The notes: generated by a model from the sequence alone, not told the origin. A DNA stretch of 64,000 nucleotides from Pedobacter nanyangensis (GCF_003313505.1 NZ_QMHO01000002.1:613876-677875), one strand, 5' to 3'; positions 36,261 to 46,002 are shown, counted from the first letter of the stretch. Translations and numbers: made by a program.

Positions 36261-36334
36261 TATTAGTATCGAGTATCAAGTATCGAGATATACATAATGG
36301 CTCGATACTTGATACTCAAATCCTGATACTAATA
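36261..36334. repeat. Long AGTATC inverted repeat between queA and ispD
   Basis: A 17-bp perfect inverted repeat (36271-36287 with 36301-36317, 13-nt spacer) is extended by a second 10-bp pair (TATTAGTATC at 36261 with GATACTAATA at 36325), leaving a 7-nt bulge on one side. The arms are made of three tandem AGTATC-type units. It resembles REP-like elements; no protein function is present. Confidence 0.8.
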
Positions 36335-36343
36335 ATTAAAAAA

Positions 36344-37021
36344 ATGAAATTCTACGCAATAATTGTAGCTGGTGGTTCAGGCAAGAGGATGCAATCTACG
36401 ATAGCCAAACAGTTTTTATTGCTTAATCATAAGCCTGTAATGATGCACACATTACAGGCTTTTCATCTTTCTGAAATCCAACCTGAAATTATATTGGTCC
36501 TTAACAAGGCCGACCATCAATATTGGAGGGATTTGTGCCTAAAGTACCATTTCGACATTCCACATACTTTGGTAGAAGGCGGAAAAGAACGTTTTCATTC
36601 GGTAAGGAATGGCTTAATGTATATCAAGGAGGATGGCGTGGTAGCGGTACACGACGCTGTAAGACCTGTGGTTAGCCACAGTTTAATTACCCAAACGTTT
36701 AAGGAAGCTCTGGAAATTGGAAATGCCATACCTTGTGTTAAACCCAGCGACTCGGTAAGAAAACTCCAAAACAACGTGAGCAAGATCGTTAATCGCGATA
36801 AACTGGTACTGATCCAAACGCCACAAACTTTTGATTTGGAACAGTTACGTACCGCTTATCAACAACGTTTTTCTAAAAAATTCACCGATGATGCTTCGGT
36901 AGTTGAAGCCGCTGGCTTTCCAATTAATTTGGTAGAAGGCAGCAGAAACAATATTAAAATTACCTTTCCTGAGGATCTGGAACTGGCTTCTTTCTTGTTG
37001 AAGCATAATATCCCAGGTTAG
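36344..37021 (+). CDS. ispD: 2-C-methyl-D-erythritol 4-phosphate cytidylyltransferase
   Basis: IspD makes CDP-ME from MEP and CTP in the non-mevalonate isoprenoid pathway. The 225-aa protein shows the pyrophosphorylase-type loop IIVAGGSGKRMQ at residues 5-16, KQFLLLNHKPVMMHTL, the binding block VAVHDAVRPVVS, QTPQTFDLEQL, and FTDDASVVEAAG. Its length is normal for the family. It follows queA at a distance of 84 bp that is filled by the inverted repeat. No other isoprenoid genes are nearby. Confidence 0.95.
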   Translation: MKFYAIIVAGGSGKRMQSTIAKQFLLLNHKPVMMHTLQAFHLSEIQPEIILVLNKADHQYWRDLCLKYHFDIPHTLVEGGKERFHSVRNGLMYIKEDGVVAVHDAVRPVVSHSLITQTFKEALEIGNAIPCVKPSDSVRKLQNNVSKIVNRDKLVLIQTPQTFDLEQLRTAYQQRFSKKFTDDASVVEAAGFPINLVEGSRNNIKITFPEDLELASFLLKHNIPG

Positions 37022-37264
37022 CACTAACGCTGTCGTCATTTCGATGAGTTTAAAATAAAAAGAACTCCCATCACACCTGATGTCACCCTTTCAGGATTGT
37101 TCGTTCTATTGGACGCACCACAGTCCACAAAGCAACAACCTAAGCCCGAAGGACTGAAATTATTATAACGACTAAAACAACCTACCATTAACCGTGAAGC
37201 GGTGACATCACCATCCTAACCTAAGCCCCTTTACGTATCAGCCCTGCTAATGGAACTACAGACA
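37022..37264. other. Non-coding stretch after ispD with worn repeat-like words
   Basis: No gene is seen. Phrases such as GTCATTTCGATGAG, CCTGATGTCACCC, CGAAGGACTGAAATTATT and GTGAAGCGGTGACATCACC resemble decayed copies of dispersed Bacteroidota intergenic repeats. The gltD terminator follows. Confidence 0.35.
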
Positions 37265-37296
37265 TAAAAAAAGTGCCCATGAAACCATGGACACTT
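37265..37296 (-). terminator. Terminator of the gltBD operon
   Basis: On the minus strand AAGTGTCCATG and CATGGGCACTT pair (one U-G pair) around a 4-nt loop and run into seven T residues. It lies 27 bp after the gltD stop. Confidence 0.88.
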
Positions 37297-37322
37297 AAGT
37301 GTAAAAGTATAAAAGCAAATTC

Positions 37323-38792
37323 TTATGCGTAAGCTACAGCATCTTTTGATGGTAATTTACTGTAACCCATTAAATATTCATCAACTTTACGAGCAGTTTC
37401 TCGCCCTTCGGAAATAGCCCAAACTACCAAGGATTGTCCTCTACGCATATCTCCAGCAGCAAAAACTTTCGCAATATTAGTTTGATAGTTTCCTTCAGCG
37501 GCCTTAACGTTGCCCCTTTCATCCAGTTCAACGCCTAATTTTTCAATTAAGCCTTCCTTTTGAGGATGCAAGAAACCCATAGCCAAAAGCACCAATTCAC
37601 AAGGATACTCTTTTTCGGTACCAGGAATTTCCTTAAAGCCAAGCGGTCGTCCGGTAGCCAAATCAATATCCCATTCCACATCAACTACTTTCAGGGCTTT
37701 TAAATTACCTTGCTCATCTTTAACAAATTCTTTGGTATTTACCGACCAAGCCCTTTGTGCACCTTCTTCATGCGAAGTGGTAATTTTTAAGAGCATAGGA
37801 TAGCTGGGCCAAGGCATGTGTTCTGTACGCAATTGCGGCGGCATTGGCATGATCTCAAATTGTGTTACTGATTTAGCACCGTGACGATTTGAAGTACCGA
37901 TACAATCTGAACCTGTATCACCACCACCAATTACGATCACGTTTTTACCAGTAGCGGTAATCTCGTCGGCTTCTATTTTACGACCACCTACACGTTTGTT
38001 TTGCTGTTTCAAGAAATCCATTGCAAAATGAACTCCTTTGGCCTCCCTTCCGGGCAATTTCAAATCCCGAGGAATGGTTGAACCGCCAGCTAAAACAATA
38101 GCCTGATATTCACGCAACAAAGTGCTGATTTCTATATTTTCACCTACGTTAGCATTGTATTGGAATGTAATGCCCTCTTCTTCCATCAGCTTAATCCTTC
38201 TTTCTACTACATCTTTTTGTAATTTAAAATCGGGAATACCGTAACGCAGCAAACCTCCGGCAACATCATCACGCTCAAAAACAACCACTTCGTGCCCGGC
38301 TTTGTTCAATTGGGCTGCGGCCGCCAGTCCGGCAGGACCAGAACCTACAACAGCCACCCTTTTCCCTGTCCTAATTAAAGGTTCATTAGCTTTGATATAG
38401 CCCTTTTCGAACGCAATTTCAATGATATGCTTTTCAATTTCCTCAATAGATACTGGCGATTTGTTAATGCCCAATACGCAGGCACTTTCGCAAGGCGCTG
38501 GACAAATTCGACCAGTAAACTCTGGGAAGTTGTTGGTACTTAATAAAATTTCGGCAGCTTGTAGCCATTTGCCCTGATAAACGGCGTCGTTAAACTCAGG
38601 AATGACATTCCCTAAAGGGCAACCAGATTGGCAAAACGGCACGCCACAATCCATACAACGCCCTGATTGCTTGTTCAACTCGTCAGATGGCAATAGTGAT
38701 ACAAACTCGTTGTAGTGCTTTAAACGCTCTTGTGGCGTCTGTTTTGAAGGCGAAACTCTTTCGTATTCAAAAAATCCTGTCACTTTTCCCAT
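37323..38792 (-). CDS. gltD: Glutamate synthase small (beta) subunit
   Basis: GltD takes electrons from NADPH and passes them via iron-sulphur centres and FAD to the large subunit. The 489-aa protein has the N-terminal cluster cysteines ([16 protein letters not shown] and [12 protein letters not shown]), the FAD motif [17 protein letters not shown], the NADPH motif [13 protein letters not shown], and the final [18 protein letters not shown]. It starts one base after the gltB stop, so the two are translated together. It provides glutamate and ammonium assimilation with glutamine synthetase, which is not in the window. Confidence 0.96.
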   Translation of the reverse strand: MGKVTGFFEYERVSPSKQTPQERLKHYNEFVSLLPSDELNKQSGRCMDCGVPFCQSGCPLGNVIPEFNDAVYQGKWLQAAEILLSTNNFPEFTGRICPAPCESACVLGINKSPVSIEEIEKHIIEIAFEKGYIKANEPLIRTGKRVAVVGSGPAGLAAAAQLNKAGHEVVVFERDDVAGGLLRYGIPDFKLQKDVVERRIKLMEEEGITFQYNANVGENIEISTLLREYQAIVLAGGSTIPRDLKLPGREAKGVHFAMDFLKQQNKRVGGRKIEADEITATGKNVIVIGGGDTGSDCIGTSNRHGAKSVTQFEIMPMPPQLRTEHMPWPSYPMLLKITTSHEEGAQRAWSVNTKEFVKDEQGNLKALKVVDVEWDIDLATGRPLGFKEIPGTEKEYPCELVLLAMGFLHPQKEGLIEKLGVELDERGNVKAAEGNYQTNIAKVFAAGDMRRGQSLVVWAISEGRETARKVDEYLMGYSKLPSKDAVAYA

Positions 38793-38793
38793 C

Positions 38794-41700
38794 TTACTTA
38801 ATTTTTACTTGTTGACGTTGTAATAAAACTGCTTTGTATTCTTTAGGGAAAACTTTCACAAAGTGTTGCGATTGATTTTCCCAGTCGCTTAAAATAAATT
38901 CTGCCACCTTACTGCTGGTTAACCTTGCATGGTTTTTCAGTAGCGTAAGTATCCTGGCCTCATCCTCTGGTTGTAGTGGATCAAGGTCAACCATTTCTGG
39001 ATTGCACTTGTTGGCAAAAGTTTTACTGGTATCGTAAATCCAGGCCATACCACCACTCATACCAGCGGCAAAGTTGCTTCCTGTATCGCCCAAAATCAAC
39101 ACTTCACCACCGGTCATGTATTCGCAACCGTGGTCTCCTATGCCTTCCACTACCGCAGTAGCGCCTGAGTTACGCACTGCGAAACGCTCACCGGCTTTAC
39201 CACGAACATACAGCTCACCCGAAGTTGCACCATAAAGCGCTACGTTACCGATAATGATATTTTGTTCAGGCACATAGTTGATGTTGGCAAATGGATAAAC
39301 CACCAACTTTGCTCCCGATAAACCTTTACCTACGTAGTCGTTACCTTCGCCCTCTAAAGTAAGGGTTAGGCCTTTGGTAGCAAAGGCACCAAAACTTTGT
39401 CCAGCAGAGCCGAAGCATTTGAAGTTGACCGTATCTGGCGCTAAGCCTGCACTTTTATGCACTTTCGAAATCTCGTTAGATAACATTGTACCAATAGATC
39501 GGTCGGTATTTTTCACCTCAAAACTGGCAAATACTGGCTCATTATTTAAAATGGCTGGCTGTGCCGCTGCAATTAACTGATGATCCAATACTTTATCCAA
39601 ACCATGGTCTTGGCTTTCAGTATTGTATAAAGGCTGACCATTTGCAGGTTCTTTATATAGAATTGGAGATAGGTCTACATATTTCAATTTCCAATCTGCA
39701 TCGGCCACTTCTCTTGGTTTTAACAGATCAGACTGACCAACCATTTCATTTACGGTTCTGAAACCAAGCTCGGCCATTAATTCACGTACTTCCTGTGCAA
39801 GGAAATAGAATAAATTCACTACGTGATCAGCTTCGCCTGTAAACAGCTTCCTTAAATTAGGGTCTTGTGTAGCTACACCTACCGGACAAGTGTTCAAATG
39901 ACATTTACGCATCATGATACAGCCCGATGTTACCAAAGCAGCAGTAGCAACGCCCCACTCCTCAGCACCTAACAAGGTCGCAATCACAATGTCCCTGCCT
40001 GTTTTTAACTGACCATCAGTTTGTAGTACAACCCTGCTTCTTAAACGGTTTTTCACCAAAGTTTGATGTGCTTCGGCCAAGCCAAGTTCCCAAGGCAAAC
40101 CTGCATGTTGGATAGAGGTTAACGGTGAAGCTCCTGTACCTCCATCGTAACCAGAAACCAAAATCACATCAGCGTGTGCTTTGGCTACCCCAGCAGCAAT
40201 AGTGCCTACACCTGCCTTTGATACTAACTTCACGTTAATTCTGGCAGCGCGATTGGCATTTTTAAGGTCGTAAATCAGCTGTGCCAAATCCTCTATCGAA
40301 TAGATATCGTGGTGCGGAGGTGGCGAAATTAAACCTACACCCGGGGTAGAGTGACGAACTTTTGCGATCCAGTCATCCACTTTGTGGCCAGGCAATTGCC
40401 CCCCTTCTCCAGGCTTTGCCCCTTGAGCCATTTTAATCTGCAACTCATCGGCATTGGTTAAATAATAACTGGTTACGCCAAAACGTGCCGATGCGATTTG
40501 CTTGATCGCAGAACGCATGGAGTCGCCGTTGGCCATGGTTTGGTAGCGGATTTCGTCCTCACCACCTTCTCCTGTATTACTTTTACCGCCAATTCTGTTC
40601 ATGGCAATGGCTAAAGTGGAGTGCGCTTCATGGGAAATAGACCCAAAAGACATCGCCCCTGTAGCAAACCTTTTAAAGATGTTCTCAATGGGTTCTACTT
40701 CATCGATGCTAATAGACGGACGGGAATAATTGAAATCGAACAAACCTCTAATGGTATAAGCCTGCGTAGTTTGCTCATTAACTAATTTAGAGTATTTCTT
40801 AAAGGTGGCAAAATCGTTTCTGCGCGTTGCATTTTGCAGCAAGTGGATCGTCTCCGGATTGAACAAGTGTTTCTCTCCACGTCGTCTCCATTTGTAGGTA
40901 CCGCCCGCGGTTAAAATATGCTCTGTTTGGGTATGCTTGCCAAAAATACGGTTGTGCTTGATCAATGCTTCCTGAGCAATTTCATCCAAGCCCAAACCGC
41001 CAATACGAGAAACTGCCCCAGTGAAATGGGTATTTACCACTTGCTGGTTGATTCCTAGAATTTCGAAAATTTGTGCGCCGTGATAAGACTGTAAGGTGGA
41101 GATTCCCATTTTAGAGAAAATCTTCAACAAACCATCTTTCACTGATTTGATATAATTATAATTTAACTGATCTTGGGTTAAACCACTTTCTTTTTGGAAA
41201 GTATTGATGGTTTCTAAAGCTAAATAAGGATTTACCGCCGTAGCACCAAAGCCAATTAGGGTAGCAAAGTGGTGTACCTCCCAAACATCTCCCGCCTCTA
41301 CTACAATACCTACGGCACCTCTGTAACCTTTTCTAATCAGGTGGTGATGCACCGCAGAAACTGCCAATAGAGAAGGAATGGCCGCGTGGGTTGAATCCAA
41401 TGCCCTATCGCTCAAAATAATCACCTGGAAACCATCTTCCACAGCATCCACTGCGTAACGGCACAAACGATCCAAAGCTTTTTGCAACGAGCCCGCTTTT
41501 CCATCAGCCCTAAAATACATTTGTAGGGTTTTAGATTGGAACAAGCCTGTATCTATACTTCTTAATTTCTCTAATTCTTGGTTGGTTAATATTGGATGTT
41601 TAATCCCCACACAGTGGCACTGCATTTGATTTTCTTCCAATAAATTTCCATTGTTGCCCATAAACCCTGCCAAGCTCATCACTACTCGCTCACGGATAGG

Positions 41701-43302
41701 GTCAATTGGCGGGTTGGTTACTTGTGCAAACAACTGTTTAAAGTAGGAAGACAAGTGCTGAGGTTGTTTAGAAAGCACGGCCAGAGGAGTATCCGTTCCC
41801 ATGGAGCCAATCGCTTCCTTACCATCTATGGCCATTGGCTTAAGCAATAAGTCTATGTCTTCTCTGGTATATCCAAATACCTGTTGGTAATTGAAAATAG
41901 ATTCTTCTGAAAGATTGGTGAACATTACCCTTGGTTCAGGCAGTTCCTCCAATTTGATTTGATATTGGTTAATCCAGTCGGCATAAGGGCGGCGACCGCA
42001 AACTTGCTGTTTGATTTCGTCGTCACTAATGATACGTCCCTGCTCCATGTCCACTACAAACATTTTTCCAGGCGTTAACCTACCCTTTTCAATCACGGTG
42101 CTCTGGTCAATCTCAACCGCTCCCGATTCAGATGCCATGATCACTCGATCGTCGCTGGTTAATACGTAACGTGACGGGCGCAAACCGTTTCTATCCAAAG
42201 TAGCCCCAATTAAGCTACCATCAGTGAAAGCAATGGCTGCTGGGCCATCCCAAGGCTCCATTAACGAAGCATGGAATTGATAGAATGCGCTCTTGATCGG
42301 ATCCATATCCTTGTTTCCGTCCCAAGCTTCTGGTATCAACATCATCAACACATGCGGCAACGAACGGCCTGCATGCAACAATAATTCTACTACATTATCT
42401 AAACATCCCGAATCTGACTGCGTTTCGTCAATCACCGGCAAAATCATGTTCAACTCCTCCGGAGTAAAATATGGTGATGCGAATGATTTCACACTTGACC
42501 TAAACCAGTTCAAATTACCTTGCAACGTATTGATCTCGCCATTGTGGGCAATATGCCTAAATGGCTGGGCCAAACGCCAAGACGGGAAAGTATTGGTTGC
42601 AAAACGAGAATGCACCAAACCAAACGCCGATACCATGCGCTTATCGCTAAGCTCGGCAAAGTAAGTGCGTACTTGTAAAGAGGTAAGCTGTCCTTTGTAC
42701 ACAATGGTTCGCGACGAAAAAGACGCTACGTAAAAATCCTGCTTACTGTCCTTTACAGAATTGTAAATGGTTTTGGTGATGTAAGTTTTAAGCACAAACA
42801 ACTTACGTTCAAAATCAGCACCGGCAGGCACATTGTACGGGCGGGACACGTAAACCTGTTCAATTTCAGGCTCAACAGAAAGGGCCATCTGGCCGATATC
42901 CGTAGTATCTACCTGTACTTTTCTAAATCCAAGCACTTCGAAGCCCAGTTTCTCTGCGGTGCGGTAAATAATTTCTCGACACTCCTCTCTAGCCCTAATT
43001 TCCTTAGGCATAAAGAGCATACCTACACCATAGTCGCCGTATTGCGGCAGGCTAAATCCGGTACGCAAGCATTCGTCAAATAAAAATTCGTGGGGAACCT
43101 GTATCATGATACCGGCACCATCTCCGGTATTAGGCTCAGCTCCACATGCACCTCGGTGATCCAAATTCTCCAAAATGGTAAGTGCATCTGAAATGTTCTG
43201 ATGTGATTTTCTCCCTTTCACATGGGCAACAAAACCTATACCGCAAGCGTCATGCTCAAAACTGTTGCGATACAAACCCTGTTGTTCATTTAAATTTTCC
43301 AT
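38794..43302 (-). CDS. gltB: Glutamate synthase large (alpha) subunit
   Basis: The 1502-aa protein makes glutamate from glutamine and 2-oxoglutarate. Cys20 in HDACGIGF is the Ntn-type nucleophile, freed after removal of a short propeptide. The amidotransferase domain is followed by the central domain, the FMN synthase domain (SFGSISHEAHSTLAIAMNR, TGEGGED, GQLPGHKV) and the 3Fe-4S cysteines in CIMMRKCHLNTCPVG, then the beta-helix GXGXG domain (GGDHGCEYMTGG-type repeats). It is first in the gltB-gltD operon. Its upstream region holds several TATCAA words that may be regulatory. Confidence 0.97.
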   Translation of the reverse strand: MENLNEQQGLYRNSFEHDACGIGFVAHVKGRKSHQNISDALTILENLDHRGACGAEPNTGDGAGIMIQVPHEFLFDECLRTGFSLPQYGDYGVGMLFMPKEIRAREECREIIYRTAEKLGFEVLGFRKVQVDTTDIGQMALSVEPEIEQVYVSRPYNVPAGADFERKLFVLKTYITKTIYNSVKDSKQDFYVASFSSRTIVYKGQLTSLQVRTYFAELSDKRMVSAFGLVHSRFATNTFPSWRLAQPFRHIAHNGEINTLQGNLNWFRSSVKSFASPYFTPEELNMILPVIDETQSDSGCLDNVVELLLHAGRSLPHVLMMLIPEAWDGNKDMDPIKSAFYQFHASLMEPWDGPAAIAFTDGSLIGATLDRNGLRPSRYVLTSDDRVIMASESGAVEIDQSTVIEKGRLTPGKMFVVDMEQGRIISDDEIKQQVCGRRPYADWINQYQIKLEELPEPRVMFTNLSEESIFNYQQVFGYTREDIDLLLKPMAIDGKEAIGSMGTDTPLAVLSKQPQHLSSYFKQLFAQVTNPPIDPIRERVVMSLAGFMGNNGNLLEENQMQCHCVGIKHPILTNQELEKLRSIDTGLFQSKTLQMYFRADGKAGSLQKALDRLCRYAVDAVEDGFQVIILSDRALDSTHAAIPSLLAVSAVHHHLIRKGYRGAVGIVVEAGDVWEVHHFATLIGFGATAVNPYLALETINTFQKESGLTQDQLNYNYIKSVKDGLLKIFSKMGISTLQSYHGAQIFEILGINQQVVNTHFTGAVSRIGGLGLDEIAQEALIKHNRIFGKHTQTEHILTAGGTYKWRRRGEKHLFNPETIHLLQNATRRNDFATFKKYSKLVNEQTTQAYTIRGLFDFNYSRPSISIDEVEPIENIFKRFATGAMSFGSISHEAHSTLAIAMNRIGGKSNTGEGGEDEIRYQTMANGDSMRSAIKQIASARFGVTSYYLTNADELQIKMAQGAKPGEGGQLPGHKVDDWIAKVRHSTPGVGLISPPPHHDIYSIEDLAQLIYDLKNANRAARINVKLVSKAGVGTIAAGVAKAHADVILVSGYDGGTGASPLTSIQHAGLPWELGLAEAHQTLVKNRLRSRVVLQTDGQLKTGRDIVIATLLGAEEWGVATAALVTSGCIMMRKCHLNTCPVGVATQDPNLRKLFTGEADHVVNLFYFLAQEVRELMAELGFRTVNEMVGQSDLLKPREVADADWKLKYVDLSPILYKEPANGQPLYNTESQDHGLDKVLDHQLIAAAQPAILNNEPVFASFEVKNTDRSIGTMLSNEISKVHKSAGLAPDTVNFKCFGSAGQSFGAFATKGLTLTLEGEGNDYVGKGLSGAKLVVYPFANINYVPEQNIIIGNVALYGATSGELYVRGKAGERFAVRNSGATAVVEGIGDHGCEYMTGGEVLILGDTGSNFAAGMSGGMAWIYDTSKTFANKCNPEMVDLDPLQPEDEARILTLLKNHARLTSSKVAEFILSDWENQSQHFVKVFPKEYKAVLLQRQQVKIK

Positions 43303-43369
43303 TTATTAGTTGGTTGTAGTTAGTGTGTAGTGAACACTAAGATAAGGAAAAAAATCAACTAATTATATA

Positions 43370-43390
43370 TTTGATAAAAAAATTATCAAA
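43370..43390. promoter_or_regulatory. TTTGATAA/TTATCAAA inverted repeat upstream of gltB
   Basis: Two 8-bp arms (43370-43377 and 43383-43390) flank five A residues, about 70 bp upstream of the gltB start. Further TATCAA words occur at 43425, 43433 and 43464. This is a candidate operator for nitrogen control. The regulator is unknown, and AT-rich DNA gives such words by chance. Confidence 0.35.
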
Positions 43391-43624
43391 AAACAATATT
43401 ATAGATAAAAATAAGCCTACATATTATCAATATATCAAAAGATAACGATACCAATTGAAATTTTATCAAAACAAACAGAAATACGCTGCCATGTTTAAAT
43501 GATTTAAAGCAACATTCTATAAAAACTAGCGAAAATCGTACAACAGCCAACTTATTGGCAATTAATAACTTAAAAAAACATTAAAATTAAATGATTTTAT
43601 ATTTCGTAAAACGTATGCTTTTGC

Positions 43625-43632
43625 TACCTTTG
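43625..43632 (+). promoter_or_regulatory. -7 box of the SRP RNA gene
   Basis: TACCTTTG fits TAnnTTTG exactly and lies 4 bp before the inferred RNA 5' end at 43637, which is the expected distance. A TTTC at 43602 may serve as a weak -33 box. Confidence 0.65.
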
Positions 43633-43636
43633 TGCC

Positions 43637-43733
43637 GGGCAAGTCTTTTACGATCAGCTCCCTTTGAACTCCCCCAGGTTGGGAACAAAGCAAGGGTAGA
43701 AGGTTGTAGCGATGCGATAGAAGTTGCTTGCCC
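43637..43733 (+). ncRNA. ffs: Signal recognition particle RNA (small bacterial type)
   Basis: The roughly 97-nt RNA begins GGGCAAGTC and ends GCTTGCCC, so the two ends pair. In the middle the SRP core is seen: CCCCCAGGTTGGGAACAAAG (20 nt) followed by CAAGGG, the apical hairpin with its symmetric and asymmetric loops that binds Ffh. The segment GGTTGTAGCGATGCGATAG is the return strand. A run of seven T follows directly, which serves as terminator, and a -7 box lies just upstream. It binds Ffh to target membrane proteins. The match is by memory of the Bacteroidota consensus, and exact ends may vary by a few bases. Confidence 0.85.
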
Positions 43734-43812
43734 TTTTTTTACCCCCTAACCCCCTGAAGGGGGAATATAAATAATCAGGGTTTTTGTTCTAAAAACCTTT
43801 ATTTAAATAAAC

Positions 43813-44472
43813 ATGAAATTTTTTATTGACACCGCCAATCTAGATCAAATTAGAGAAGCACAAGATTTAGGCGTATTAGATGGCGTAACCACCAACCCGA
43901 GCTTAATGGCCAAAGAAGGTATTACTGGGGATGAAAACGTTATCAATCATTATAAAGCAATTTGCGAAATTGTTGACGATAATGTAAGTGCAGAAGTAAT
44001 TGCCACAGACTTTGACGGCATTGTGAAGGAAGGCGAAGCTTTAGCTGCCTTAAACCCCAAGATCGTGGTAAAAGTACCAATGATCAAAGAAGGCCTAAAA
44101 GCGATTAAATATTTCAGCGGAAAAGGCATTAGAACTAACTGTACGCTGATCTTCTCTCCTGCCCAAGCCTTATTGGCGGCTAAAGCTGGCGCTACGTATG
44201 TATCTCCTTTTTTAGGCAGATTAGACGATATTTCTACAGATGGCCTGCAGTTGATTGAAGACATCCGCTTGATTTTTGACAATTACGGATTTGAAACTGA
44301 AATCTTAGCGGCTTCCATTCGCGGACCATTACACATTGTTAATTGTGCTAAAATTGGCGCTGATGTAATTACCGCACCTCTTTCGGCAATTACCGGCCTA
44401 TTGAAACACCCGTTAACCGATAGCGGTTTAGCTACTTTTTTGGCTGACCATGCCAAGGCAGCAGGAAAATAA
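43813..44472 (+). CDS. fsa: Fructose-6-phosphate aldolase / TalC-type transaldolase
   Basis: This short class I aldolase of the transaldolase family (219 aa, against about 320 for classical transaldolase) shows [23 protein letters not shown], the Schiff-base lysine in KIVVKVPM (Lys85 region), [30 protein letters not shown] and [10 protein letters not shown]. It cleaves fructose-6-phosphate to dihydroxyacetone and glyceraldehyde-3-phosphate, or acts as a transaldolase; the two subfamilies cannot be separated with confidence here. It follows ffs by 80 bp and has its own terminator. Confidence 0.9.
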   Translation: MKFFIDTANLDQIREAQDLGVLDGVTTNPSLMAKEGITGDENVINHYKAICEIVDDNVSAEVIATDFDGIVKEGEALAALNPKIVVKVPMIKEGLKAIKYFSGKGIRTNCTLIFSPAQALLAAKAGATYVSPFLGRLDDISTDGLQLIEDIRLIFDNYGFETEILAASIRGPLHIVNCAKIGADVITAPLSAITGLLKHPLTDSGLATFLADHAKAAGK

Positions 44473-44491
44473 GCAATAGCATACGTTATAT

Positions 44492-44522
44492 AAAGGCCTT
44501 CAGATTGCTGGAGGCCTTTTTT
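44492..44522 (+). terminator. Terminator of the fsa gene
   Basis: AAAGGCCT and AGGCCTTT, with an inner CAG-CTG pair, form a stem around a small loop and are followed by T residues. It lies 20 bp after the stop at 44472. Confidence 0.85.
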
Positions 44523-44755
44523 GTTTCTTCTTTTTTATAAACCGTTTAAAATACCATATGTTTATCAGGATTTAGGTTTGGCATCCCGCCAAACTTCACA
44601 AGGTCAACGTAAAACATCCTCCTAGCCATATCTTTGATATTATGGCCAAAAAGATGGCATCCACACGTCCGGTTTATTTTTGCGCTAAGCATCAAAGCGC
44701 CTATCTATTCTTTAAAACTTTTTGGTTTTTATCAGGTTATGCTAACTTTACCATA
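44523..44755. other. Intergenic stretch upstream of the SMP-30-like gene
   Basis: No gene is seen. GTTTGGC and GCCAAAC (44576-44594) form a small hairpin. TAACTTTA a few bases before the downstream ATG (about 44746) is one base off the -7 consensus. A longer frame through this part (from 44642) lacks the signal-peptide start and is not accepted. Confidence 0.4.
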
Positions 44756-45595
44756 ATGAAAGCTCAAAATATACTCATCTCTCTATCGGTATTTGCCGCT
44801 ACCATGTTGGCTAGCCGTACCTTTGCACAACATCAATTATCAGCCCCGCTTTGGGAAGCGAAAGAAAACCTGCCCGTGCCCGAATCAGTACTTTATAAAG
44901 CAGATACTAAGGAATTATTGGTAAGCTTGATTGATGGACCTGGCAACGTGAAGGACGGAAAAGGCGGTGTAGCCATCTTGAATTTAGATGGTTCGATGAA
45001 AAATGCACATTGGGTTACGGGCTTAAATGCGCCAAAAGGTTTGGCTATTTATCGCAATACTTTATATATAGCTGATCTTACTGCGGTAGTAAGTGTAGAT
45101 ATCCGTAGTGGGAAAATTAAAGACAAACTGGAAATTGAAGGTGCTGTTTTCTTAAATGACCTCACCGTTGATGACCAGGGTGCGGTGTATGTTTCGGATA
45201 CCAGAACGCATAAAATCTATAAAATTGAGCATGGCAAATATGCTTTATTTATGGAAAATGTAAAAGGTGCCAACGGACTAAAGTGGTTAAACGATATGCT
45301 TTATGTTTTGGCGGGCACTGAGCTTTGGCAAGTGGATGCCCAAAAACAGGTAAAAGTAATTTCCAAGGGATTTGAAAAGGGTGGCGATGGCCTGGAGCCT
45401 ATAGGTAATGGCGATTTTATCGTGACTTGTTGGGCAGGAATCATTTATTATGTAAAAGCCAATGGCGAATTTGAAAAGCTATTGGATGTGCAAGGCAAAA
45501 TGAATACCGCCGATATTGGCTATAATGCTAAGGAAAGGATTATTTATGTGCCTACCTTTAACCAGAACAGCGTGGTTGCCTACCAGCTTAAATAA
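44756..45595 (+). CDS. SMP-30/gluconolactonase-like secreted beta-propeller protein
   Basis: The start ATG 44756 gives a 279-aa protein with a clean signal peptide (MKAQNILISLSVFAATMLA, cut near FAQ). The frame continues upstream to 44642 but that part is not a credible secretion signal. The mature part has repeated strands typical of SMP-30/NHL propellers: PESVLYKADTKELLVSLIDG, GLNAPKGLAIYRNTLYIAD, FLNDLTVDDQGAVYVSDT, NGLKWLNDMLYVL, GDGLEPIGNGDFIVTCW and AERIIYVPTF-like end. A lactonase or structural role is possible; metal-ligand residues cannot be assigned by eye. It is not in an operon. Confidence 0.77.
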   Translation: MKAQNILISLSVFAATMLASRTFAQHQLSAPLWEAKENLPVPESVLYKADTKELLVSLIDGPGNVKDGKGGVAILNLDGSMKNAHWVTGLNAPKGLAIYRNTLYIADLTAVVSVDIRSGKIKDKLEIEGAVFLNDLTVDDQGAVYVSDTRTHKIYKIEHGKYALFMENVKGANGLKWLNDMLYVLAGTELWQVDAQKQVKVISKGFEKGGDGLEPIGNGDFIVTCWAGIIYYVKANGEFEKLLDVQGKMNTADIGYNAKERIIYVPTFNQNSVVAYQLK

Positions 45596-45662
45596 GGCGC
45601 AAAACATTTAGGGACAACAAATAGCATGCTGCCTATGGAAGGTAAAATACTGCTTTAACTGG

Positions 45663-45893
45663 TTATTCTGCCTGGAATGCCGAAACCAACTCCTGCAATT
45701 GCTGTGAAGAGATTTGGCTTGGGTCTTTATACTGTTTCTCCAGCAGTTCCTGCGCAATGCTAATTTTACCGCTCGTTGTCCTAATCAAACATTCGCCATT
45801 TTCGATGGTACTAGAAATATACCTACCAATCTGGCGGTTGACGTAAGAAAAACGGAGCACTAATTCATGAAAAATAAATACCGGATAATTCAT
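45663..45893 (-). CDS. Small conserved-looking hypothetical protein
   Basis: I do not recognise this 76-aa protein. It begins MNYPVFIFHELVLRFSYVNRQ and contains RTTSGKISIAQELLEKQYKD and a C-terminal helix (SQQLQELVSAFQAE), suggesting a mixed strand-helix fold. No signal peptide or membrane segment is present. Codon use resembles real genes of the window, and the ATG is preceded by about 100 bp of intergenic DNA, but no family support is available. It stands alone between the SMP-30-like gene and the Crp/Fnr fossil. Confidence 0.55.
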   Translation of the reverse strand: MNYPVFIFHELVLRFSYVNRQIGRYISSTIENGECLIRTTSGKISIAQELLEKQYKDPSQISSQQLQELVSAFQAE

Positions 45894-46002
45894 ACATTAA
45901 AGGTAGTTGTGCAATGTTAATTTAATGTTAACCAAAAATCACTAAAATATTAAATAGGTTATGGCAGTGTTAAGTTGCCCAAAACAGTGGCCTATACTTT
46001 TT

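Larger units (their letters stand above)
43303..43636. other. AT-rich intergenic region between gltB and ffs
   Basis: No gene is seen. It holds the gltB promoter region with clustered TTGATA/TATCAA words and, at its right end, the ffs promoter. A plus-strand TATATTTG at 43366-43373 has no gene close behind it. Confidence 0.55.

Noticed and set aside
43366..43373. TATATTTG on the plus strand as a promoter
   Set aside because: No gene starts within 250 bp downstream, and ffs has its own better box.
44642..44755. N-terminal extension of the SMP-30-like protein
   Set aside because: The ATG at 44756 begins a clear signal peptide, while the extension has none.
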